A program made the translations under genes and the position numbers. A model generated the notes under the pieces. That model saw only the letters and a program-made list of their open reading frames with translations, did not search any database and had not been told where the DNA came from. DNA of 64,000 nt from Neiella holothuriorum (GTDB lineage: Bacteria > Pseudomonadota > Gammaproteobacteria > Enterobacterales > Neiellaceae). Positions 57,315 to 64,000 of this stretch are shown piece after piece; positions within the stretch are counted from its first letter, which is position 1, and the number at the start of each line of letters is the position of its first letter. The DNA lies in NCBI RefSeq assembly GCF_019457915.1, contig NZ_JAHZSS010000009.1:62001-126000 (forward strand). The letters are read 5' to 3'.

Positions 57315-58181
57315 CTAATGAATTGAAGGGTTGGTCTTACCAAACAATTCAATCATGTCTTCTTGATTGAAAACATGGTGGCTATTGCAATATTGGCAGT
57401 GAATATCCACCTGCTCTTGCTCGCTAAATAGCTGTAATACTTCGTCTTTCCCCATAGACAATAAAGCCTGCTTGCTACGCTCGCGAGAGCAGCTGCATTT
57501 AAAACAGACCGATTGAGCTGGGTAAAGGGTGACATTTTCTTCGTGAAACAAGCGGTGAAGTACCTGCTCCGCAGGCAGGTCGAATAGCTCTCCAGCCTTG
57601 AGTGTGCTGGTCAACACCTGCAAATGTTGAAAGTCATCAGCATCGTTTTGCTGGGGCAATGCTTGCAATAAAATACCGCCACACTGCTGCGATTCGGCGT
57701 CGGCAAATAGCTTGAGGCAAGTAGCTAACTGTTCAGAGCGAATAAAGTACTGTTCGAGGCAGGCACTAAATGTCGCTTCACTCAGTTCAACAATGCCTTG
57801 ATAACGCTCACCTTGATCGGGGGCAACGGTAATCACCATTTGGCCATGGCCAATCAGTTGTTGAAATCCCATGTCCGAGCCAGCGTGGCTTTTTAAGCGA
57901 GCAATGCCGCGCATGCTCTGATCGTTACGGCCATTGATAACCAATAAAGATAATGGTCCATCACCTTGAATTTGAACAGTTATTTCACCTTCAAACTTTA
58001 GCGTGGCAGTTAATAAGCATGTGGCAGCGAGGGCTTCGCCCAATAGCTTGGCGATAACCTGCGGGTAGTCGTGCCCTTCAATTATGCGGGCGTAAGTGTC
58101 GTGCAGTTGCACCAACTCGCCACGGCAATCGCGCTGCTCAAATAGGTAACGGTGCAGCAGGTCAGCATCTGGTTGAATCAC
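57315..58181 (-). CDS. hslO: Redox-regulated chaperone Hsp33
   Basis: 288 residues from a GTG. Hsp33 is turned on by oxidation of its C-terminal zinc centre, whose four cysteines are present as CFKCSC (CxC within) and CQYC about 30 residues later. It then holds unfolded proteins. The N-terminal MIQPDADLLHRYLFE matches the family. E. coli hslO also lies by hslR; here a 329-nt gap separates them. Confidence 0.96.
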   Translation of the reverse strand: MIQPDADLLHRYLFEQRDCRGELVQLHDTYARIIEGHDYPQVIAKLLGEALAATCLLTATLKFEGEITVQIQGDGPLSLLVINGRNDQSMRGIARLKSHAGSDMGFQQLIGHGQMVITVAPDQGERYQGIVELSEATFSACLEQYFIRSEQLATCLKLFADAESQQCGGILLQALPQQNDADDFQHLQVLTSTLKAGELFDLPAEQVLHRLFHEENVTLYPAQSVCFKCSCSRERSKQALLSMGKDEVLQLFSEQEQVDIHCQYCNSHHVFNQEDMIELFGKTNPSIH

Positions 58182-58510
58182 GTGAGTAAGTCCTCAAATT
58201 AGCTAATCGTGTTTGCGTTAAACGTTACTCAAAAATTGAGTGTATCTAAAAGTTCGGCAACACGGCATGGTTCACAAAAAGTTTTTGATAAAAAATTATT
58301 ATCATTACTCATTCGATTGAGGCCGAAAAGGCCTAAAAACGGCGCGATTATATACCTAGGACCAAGCAATAATCTCGTTTCTGAATGAATCTCAATACCT
58401 TGGCTGAAAAACTCAAGTGATGGAAAGTGAAAGGTAGGTTGCCATCTTGCCAAATGGCTTTCATAAAACTGTCATTACTCCGTCGTTAAACTACGACCGA
58501 AGGGGCATGG
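58182..58510. other. Intergenic region between hslR and hslO with a Pho-box-like site
   Basis: No convincing gene. A 74-codon open frame on the - strand (58229-58453) lacks a ribosome-binding site and known family. A strong Pho-box match lies at 58458-58475. A weaker AT-rich Fur-like stretch lies near 58287-58310, and a small hairpin (AGGCC/GGCCT) near 58320. The hslO promoter must be in the left part. The region may be the remnant of a lost gene. Confidence 0.45.
58458..58475 (+). promoter_or_regulatory. Pho-box-like site
   Basis: CTTTCATAAAACTGTCAT differs from the PhoB consensus CTGTCATAWAWCTGTMAY at one of 18 positions. A TAAACT follows at 58487-58492 as a possible -10. In the + orientation no gene lies downstream except antisense to hslR, so its target is unclear. 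Confidence 0.5.
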
Positions 58511-58909
58511 TTAAGACTCACGCTGACGCGATTTTAGTTGCAGTAGTTCGCGGCGTTGTTTCTTATCGGGCTTGGTGGGTGGCGCTGTTTTACTATCAAA
58601 CGCTAATTTTCGCTGTTGTTGCAGCTGCTCTCGTTGTTGCTTACTTTCTGCTGTTTCTTGATACAAACGTTGAGCTTCCGGTGCACTTCGGCGGGTTCCG
58701 CTCAATTCTTGGATCACCACAGTTTGGTCGACAAAGCCTTGGCTAATGCGAACAGTGGCTCCCACTTCAATCGTTTTGCTCGGTTTGCAGCGCTGACCGT
58801 TGTAGCGAACCTTACCGCCTTGCACCATTTGTTGGGCAATTGAACGGGTTTTATAAAAGCGGGCGGCCCACAGCCATTTGTCTAAGCGAATGTTACTCGA
58901 ACACGACAT
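58511..58909 (-). CDS. hslR: Heat shock protein 15, ribosome-rescue S4 protein
   Basis: About 132 residues from the ATG at 58909. An S4 RNA-binding domain (IRLDKWLWAARFYKTRSIAQ, about 7-26) is followed by a basic Gln/Lys-rich tail (QREQLQQQRKLAF). Hsp15 binds 50S subunits carrying stalled peptidyl-tRNA. hslO lies downstream. Confidence 0.94.
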   Translation of the reverse strand: MSCSSNIRLDKWLWAARFYKTRSIAQQMVQGGKVRYNGQRCKPSKTIEVGATVRISQGFVDQTVVIQELSGTRRSAPEAQRLYQETAESKQQREQLQQQRKLAFDSKTAPPTKPDKKQRRELLQLKSRQRES

Positions 58910-59089
58910 GCTCAACTCTCTGTTAACAAAACAAGTGACATAGCGCTAGAAACACTAACAGAAATTAGAAGATAGTGTGAAAACAGCCATGACTTGGGTT
59001 GTCGGCGGCCCGTTGCCTCGTTTAACATGGCTGCTCTTTGCCACGGCTGGCGAAGCGTGCTGTTTATTGAATTCTAAAGAAGAGTAAGA

Positions 59090-59998
59090 ATGAATTGGGA
59101 AGTAGTTGCCAGGCGCTGGTTAAGTAACCTATCGACGGGAAAAGTTCCTATCGATAAAATCCGGCTTGCCCTTTTAATCTTGCTTGCAATCACGGTTGCA
59201 TATTTGTTGGCTGCGCTGACCTTGCGCCTGTTGCCTTCCAGCCATTCTAAAGGGCAATGGCAACCGCCTAAAGCAAATCAGGAAGAGGCCAATCAGCGAG
59301 ATATTAGCGCCCTGCAAGATTTGAAACTGTTTGGTGATGCATTAGCGCCCGCTGCGGTGCAGAAAAAAGCGGTGGATGCGCCAAAAACCAAGTTGCGAGT
59401 GAAGTTAACCGGTGTGGTTTCCAGCTCTGTGCCACAGCGAGGTTCAGCCATTATTGAATCGAAAGGTTCGCAGGCGACTTATGGTGTTGATGATCGCATT
59501 GACGGGACTCGTGCGGTGATCAAGGAAATTTACCCTGACCGAGTGATCATTAGTAATGCAGGTGTGTCTGAGACCCTGCAATTGGATGATGCTTACGCCA
59601 AAACCACATTCAGCCGCAACGAAAATAAAACTACAACACGTAAGTCGGCCAAGCCGACTGGCAACCCGAAACTAAAAGAAGCGTTAGAGTCCGTCCGTTC
59701 GTCTACATCGACTCAGGACAAAATCGCCAAATTAACTGATTACGTAAAAATTACGCCCGTGCGTGATGGCACGCAATTAAAAGGATTTCGGATCAACCCA
59801 GGTGTTGACCAAGCGCTGTTCAAAGCGGTTGGTTTGCAAGCCAATGATTTAGCCGTTGCGCTAAATGGCTATGACTTAACTGATCTCTCCCAATCCGCGC
59901 AAGTGATGGAAGAGCTAAACACCATGACTGATCTGTCGCTAACCGTCGAACGTGACGGCCAATTGTACGACTTTTTATTGGAACTACCGTCGCCGTGA
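59090..59998 (+). CDS. gspC: Type II secretion system protein C
   Basis: 302 residues. One N-terminal membrane helix (about 25-46), the periplasmic HR domain (ISALQDLKLFGDALAP to about 165) and a C-terminal PDZ domain (about 205-302) with FRINPGVDQALFKAVGLQ and GYDLTDLSQ. It links the inner-membrane platform to the secretin GspD. First gene of the operon; its stop overlaps the gspD GTG by 4 nt. Confidence 0.95.
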   Translation: MNWEVVARRWLSNLSTGKVPIDKIRLALLILLAITVAYLLAALTLRLLPSSHSKGQWQPPKANQEEANQRDISALQDLKLFGDALAPAAVQKKAVDAPKTKLRVKLTGVVSSSVPQRGSAIIESKGSQATYGVDDRIDGTRAVIKEIYPDRVIISNAGVSETLQLDDAYAKTTFSRNENKTTTRKSAKPTGNPKLKEALESVRSSTSTQDKIAKLTDYVKITPVRDGTQLKGFRINPGVDQALFKAVGLQANDLAVALNGYDLTDLSQSAQVMEELNTMTDLSLTVERDGQLYDFLLELPSP

Positions 59999-62061
59999 AG
60001 CTAACTAACTATTTGCTTATGAAACAATTATCTATTCGCCCAGCAATAAGCTGGTTGCGCCATTTAGCTTTGGCTTCGTTATTGAGTGGGGCCGCGTTGA
60101 CGGCCGTAGCTGCGGAATACACTGCCAGCTTCAAAGGCACAGACATCAACGAATTCATCAACATCGTTGGTAAAAACCTCAATAAAACCATCATCATCGA
60201 TCCAGCGGTGCGCGGTAAAATCAACGTCCGCTCGTACGATTTGTTGAACGATGACCAGTACTATCAGTTTTTCCTCAATGTGCTTGAAGTCTACGGCTAT
60301 GCGGCCGTTGAGATGGAAAACAACATTGTCAAAATCGTGAAAGACAAAGACGCGAAATTTTCACCGACCCCAGTTGTTGGTCGAGACGGAGTTGCCGTCG
60401 GCGATGAGTTTATTACTCGTGTTGTACCAGTGCACAATGTGTCGGTACGTGAATTAGCACCGTTATTGCGTCAGCTGAACGACAATGCTGGCGGCGGTAA
60501 TGTGGTTCATTACGATCCATCGAATGTATTGATGATCACTGGCCGAGCGGCCGTAGTGAACCGTTTGGTCGAAATTGTCGACCGAGTTGACCAAGCTGGC
60601 GATCAGCATGTTGATATTGTTGATCTTGAATATGCTTCTGCTGGCGAGATGGTGCGCATTGTTGAAAGCTTAAATCGTACTTCTGGCGGTAAAAATACGG
60701 CCGATTTCCTAACCCCTAAATTAGTGGCTGACGATCGCACCAATAGCGTCATCGTGAGCGGCGAAGAAAAAGCCCGAGTTCGCATCGTGACGTTGATTCA
60801 ACGCCTTGATAAAGAACTCGCGAGTAGCGGCAACACCCGCGTGTTCTACCTCAAGTACGCCAACGCAGAAGATTTGGTGAAGGTGCTCGAAGGCGTTAGT
60901 GATTCGATTTCCTCCGAAGAAAGCGGCGGCAACAAGGCAAAAACGCGTACGCGCAATGACGTCAACATTGAATCCCATGAAGACAGCAATGCCTTGGTGA
61001 TCACCGCTGAGCCATCGATGATGCAATCGCTTGAAACGGTGATCCGTCAGTTGGATATCCGTCGGGCTCAGGTTCATATCGAAGCCATTATCGTCGAAAT
61101 TATGGAAGGAGATGGCGCTAGCTTAGGCATTCAGTACTTTAGTGAAGATACTGGTGTCATGCAGTGGAATGATGGCACTCAGGTACCCGTATCGGGTTTG
61201 TGGGCCGGTCAGCGTGCTGCGGAAGATGTGCCGGGCTCAACTGTTTGTACCGGTGACACCTGTACCGAGAACCCAACCACCGATGGCGATTACACCTTGC
61301 TAGCCAGTTTGCTGGGCCAAGTTAACGGTATGATGATGGGTGTGATTGAAGACGATTGGGCAGCCGTGATCCAGGCCGTTAAAAGCTCGACTAACTCCAA
61401 CATTCTGTCGACGCCTTCGGTTACTACTCTAGATAACCAAGAAGCCTATTTTATTGCCGGTCAAGACGTTCCGATTTTGACAGGCTCAACAGCCAGCTCA
61501 AATAACGCTAACCCATTCCAAACCATTGAGCGTCAGGAAGTGGGTGTGAAATTGAAAGTCACGCCGCAGATTAACGAAGGTGACGCCGTTCAATTAGTGA
61601 TTGAACAAGAAGTGTCTTCGATTTCAGGGACTACATCGGTTGATATCACCATCAACAAGCGCGAGCTGAAAACAACGGTCATGGCGGATAACGGCGATAC
61701 CGTGGTGCTAGGTGGTTTGATTGATGAAGACGCCCAAGAGAGTGAATCGAAAGTTCCATTTCTCGGTGACATTCCAGTATTGGGTAAACTCTTTACGTCT
61801 ACTTCAACTAGCAAAACAAAACGTAATTTGTTGGTATTTATTCGTCCAACCATCGTTCGTGATGCGGCGACTATGAATGCAGTAAGTTCGCGTAAGTACA
61901 ACTTCATGCGGGCATTGCAATTGTCACAAGACGAACAAGAGTTACCGATTATTCGCGAGAACGTGCCTGTGTTGCCGGAATATGGCACCACCATTGACAG
62001 CGATGAGAAGTACTTGGAATACCTGAAAAGCCTAGAAAAGAAACAGGACGACGATGAGTAA
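59995..62061 (+). CDS. gspD: Type II secretion secretin
   Basis: 688 residues from a GTG overlapping gspC. Signal peptide (about 1-40, ending VAAE), N0 domain (about 40-115), N1-N3 repeats, then the secretin domain with [14 protein letters not shown] (about 585-598) and an S-domain tail. It forms the outer-membrane pore of the type II secretion system. The stop lies within gspE (8-nt overlap). Confidence 0.97.
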   Translation: MKLTNYLLMKQLSIRPAISWLRHLALASLLSGAALTAVAAEYTASFKGTDINEFINIVGKNLNKTIIIDPAVRGKINVRSYDLLNDDQYYQFFLNVLEVYGYAAVEMENNIVKIVKDKDAKFSPTPVVGRDGVAVGDEFITRVVPVHNVSVRELAPLLRQLNDNAGGGNVVHYDPSNVLMITGRAAVVNRLVEIVDRVDQAGDQHVDIVDLEYASAGEMVRIVESLNRTSGGKNTADFLTPKLVADDRTNSVIVSGEEKARVRIVTLIQRLDKELASSGNTRVFYLKYANAEDLVKVLEGVSDSISSEESGGNKAKTRTRNDVNIESHEDSNALVITAEPSMMQSLETVIRQLDIRRAQVHIEAIIVEIMEGDGASLGIQYFSEDTGVMQWNDGTQVPVSGLWAGQRAAEDVPGSTVCTGDTCTENPTTDGDYTLLASLLGQVNGMMMGVIEDDWAAVIQAVKSSTNSNILSTPSVTTLDNQEAYFIAGQDVPILTGSTASSNNANPFQTIERQEVGVKLKVTPQINEGDAVQLVIEQEVSSISGTTSVDITINKRELKTTVMADNGDTVVLGGLIDEDAQESESKVPFLGDIPVLGKLFTSTSTSKTKRNLLVFIRPTIVRDAATMNAVSSRKYNFMRALQLSQDEQELPIIRENVPVLPEYGTTIDSDEKYLEYLKSLEKKQDDDE

Positions 62062-63628
62062 GTTAGAGCATGTCGATCCGTTAGACGAAAGCATCGAGCT
62101 AGCCGAGCAACAGCTGGCAGACGCTGACGTTACCGAGGCTGATGTCGAAGACGAAGCGATTAGCCGACTACAATTGCCGTTTGCCTTTGCGCGTGAAAAT
62201 GGTGTGTTGTTGGTATTGGATGACGATGCCCCGCGTTTGCTGTATCGCGCGGCGGCGGATTGGCGCTTCATTACCGAAGCTCGTCGAGTGGCCAATCGCC
62301 CGTTGAGTCTAGAGCTACTGGCTGATGATCAGTTTGAGTTGGCCCTCACTACAGAATACCAACGCGATTCCAGTGAAGCGCAGCAATTGATGGAAAACAT
62401 CGGTAACGACGCTGATTTTTACACCCTCGCCGAAGAATTGCCGGAAACCGAAGATCTTTTAGACTCCGACGACGATGCGCCCATCATTAAGCTCATCAAT
62501 GCCATGCTCGGGGAAGCCATTAAATATGGCGCCTCTGATGTCCACATTGAAACGTATGAGCAGAGCTTAGTGATCCGCTTCCGGGTTGACGGCGTGCTGC
62601 GTGAAATGCTCAAGCCAAATCGCAAATTAGCATCCTTACTTGTGTCGCGAATTAAAGTCATGGCGCGCTTGGATATTGCTGAAAAGCGGGTGCCGCAAGA
62701 TGGTCGTATTTCGTTGCGCATTGCCGGCCGAGCCGTTGATGTGCGGGTTTCTACCATGCCATCAAGTCACGGCGAGCGGGTTGTATTGCGTTTGCTAGAT
62801 AAGAATCAGGCGCGGCTCGATTTAGAAAGTCTCGGCATGACCGAACAAGTGCGCGATCAATTTGCTGAAGCCATTGCCAAGCCCCACGGCATTATTTTGG
62901 TCACCGGTCCTACGGGCTCCGGTAAAAGTACCACCTTATATGCCGGCTTAACCGAAATTAACAGCCGTGAGCGCAATATCCTGACGGTTGAAGATCCAAT
63001 TGAATACGCCATTGAAGGTATTGGCCAAACGCAAGTAAACAACAAGGTCGATATGACCTTTGCGCGCGGCTTACGCGCCATTTTGCGTCAGGATCCAGAT
63101 GTTGTGATGGTTGGTGAGATTCGAGATTTAGAAACGGCTCAAATTGCCGTGCAAGCCTCGTTAACGGGCCACTTAGTGATGTCCACGTTGCACACCAATA
63201 CCGCGGTTGGCGCCATTACTCGTTTGCACGACATGGGCGTCGAACCTTTCTTGTTATCGTCGAGCTTATTGGGCGTGCTGGCGCAACGGTTAGTGCGTAC
63301 CCTTTGCCCTGCGTGTCGGGTGCCATATAACCCGTCAGCAGCAGAACGTGAGTTAGTACACCTAACGCCAGATGAACCTGCGTCCATGTATCACGCGAAA
63401 GGCTGTGATAGCTGTAACCATACGGGCTATAAGGGCCGGACGGGTATTCATGAGTTGCTGGTGGTGACTGACGAAGTGCGAGAAATGATTCACAACGGTG
63501 AAAACGAGCAGCGCATCGAGCGTTTGGCTCGTGAACACAGTGCCAGTATTCGAGCCGATGGTTTCCAAAAAGTTCTAGCGGGTGAAACGACCCTAGAAGA
63601 AGTCATGCGAGTTACTCGCGAGGAATAA
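62054..63628 (+). CDS. gspE: Type II secretion ATPase
   Basis: 524 residues. N1E/N2E domains, then the ATPase with Walker [11 protein letters not shown] (about 285-294), the Asp box, Walker B-like [14 protein letters not shown] and the tetracysteine zinc module (CPAC about 421-424, CDSC about 454-457). It powers pseudopilus assembly. Overlaps gspD by 8 nt and precedes gspF by 2 nt. Confidence 0.97.
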   Translation: MSKLEHVDPLDESIELAEQQLADADVTEADVEDEAISRLQLPFAFARENGVLLVLDDDAPRLLYRAAADWRFITEARRVANRPLSLELLADDQFELALTTEYQRDSSEAQQLMENIGNDADFYTLAEELPETEDLLDSDDDAPIIKLINAMLGEAIKYGASDVHIETYEQSLVIRFRVDGVLREMLKPNRKLASLLVSRIKVMARLDIAEKRVPQDGRISLRIAGRAVDVRVSTMPSSHGERVVLRLLDKNQARLDLESLGMTEQVRDQFAEAIAKPHGIILVTGPTGSGKSTTLYAGLTEINSRERNILTVEDPIEYAIEGIGQTQVNNKVDMTFARGLRAILRQDPDVVMVGEIRDLETAQIAVQASLTGHLVMSTLHTNTAVGAITRLHDMGVEPFLLSSSLLGVLAQRLVRTLCPACRVPYNPSAAERELVHLTPDEPASMYHAKGCDSCNHTGYKGRTGIHELLVVTDEVREMIHNGENEQRIERLAREHSASIRADGFQKVLAGETTLEEVMRVTREE

Positions 63629-63630
63629 CC

Positions 63631-64000
63631 GTGGCAGTTTTTCAATACAAAGCGATTGACGCCAAAGGCAAACAAGCCAAAGGTGTTGAAGAAGCAGAAA
63701 GTGCCAAGCAAGCGCGCCAACAACTACGCGAACGTGGCCTCATGCCAGTTCAGCTGGATGAAGTCGCTGCTGGCCGAAGCGCCAAAAGTGGCGAGAGTGA
63801 CGCTAAACCTGGCGGTCGTTTTCGCGGCCGAATTTCCACCACCGATCTGTCATTAATGACACGCCAGTTGTCGACCTTGGTGCAGTCAGGGTTGCCCATT
63901 GAAGAAAGCCTACAAGCAGTTGCGCAACAAAGCGAAAAACAGCGTATTTCCAGTATGGTGATGGCGGTTCGCGCGCGCGTTCTGGAAGGCCATTCGTTAG
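63631..64000 (+). CDS. gspF: Type II secretion inner-membrane platform protein, 3'-truncated by window edge
   Basis: The first 123 residues, from a GTG 2 nt after gspE. MAVFQYKAIDAKGKQAKGVE, the RQQLRERGLMPVQL segment and TRQLSTLVQSGLPIEESL are typical of GspF. The rest lies beyond the window. Confidence 0.95.
   Translation, partial: MAVFQYKAIDAKGKQAKGVEEAESAKQARQQLRERGLMPVQLDEVAAGRSAKSGESDAKPGGRFRGRISTTDLSLMTRQLSTLVQSGLPIEESLQAVAQQSEKQRISSMVMAVRARVLEGHSL

Noticed and set aside
58287-58310. Fur-box-like sequence
   Set aside because: About 13 of 19 positions agree, which is weak in such AT-rich DNA.
58229-58453. 74-codon open frame upstream of hslO
   Set aside because: No ribosome-binding site and no recognisable domain; its position beside the Pho box is in the wrong orientation.

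Overview
The window is a stretch of chromosome from a marine-type gammaproteobacterium. The gene neighbourhoods are those seen in Alteromonadales and Shewanella relatives: rph-pyrE, coaBC-dut-slmA, rpmB-rpmG, kbl-tdh, tex-greB beside ompR-envZ, pckA-hslO-hslR, and a gspCDEF type II secretion operon. Genus cannot be fixed from the sequence alone. Almost everything after about 9.8 kb is core genome. The first 9.7 kb is accessory DNA.

Accessory region (1 to about 9,730). On the + strand lie the 3' part of a type I restriction subunit (hsdR, cut by the window edge) and a translationally coupled YgjP-type metalloprotease. On the - strand, reading from the right, are a P4-type tyrosine integrase, a coupled two-helix membrane protein, a higBA toxin-antitoxin pair with a palindromic operator inside its promoter, and a large protein with an N-terminal primase-like (TOTE-type AEP) domain and a C-terminal superfamily II helicase. 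An orphan ORF and two repeat-rich non-coding stretches follow. The integrase abuts the 3' end of yicC, a known insertion site of mobilizable genomic islands. Four direct CTGCCCACCA repeats beside it look like integrase arm sites. This defence island is the most likely place for something new.

Core region. yicC, an MscS-type channel, rph-pyrE, glgC and a chemotaxis receptor with a long structured leader come first. A 52-bp tandem repeat follows. Then come slmA, dut, coaBC, radC, ribosomal proteins L28 and L33, mutM, coaD, a Wzi-type outer-membrane protein with a small barrel partner, a TetR regulator, the threonine-degrading kbl-tdh pair, glpE-glpG, ubiA, plsB, and a lexA-sulA SOS operon with two LexA boxes.

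From 37.0 to 46.7 kb is a complete cytochrome c oxidase locus: coxB fused to cytochrome c, coxA, ctaG, coxC, SURF1, a CxxxC protein, heme A synthesis genes ctaA and ctaB, SCO1, and a MATE transporter at the end. After it come nfuA, comF, bioH, a metalloprotease-like pair, tex and a greB copy carrying an apparent single-base frameshift. ompR-envZ, pckA, hslO and hslR follow. The window ends inside gspF of the type II secretion operon.
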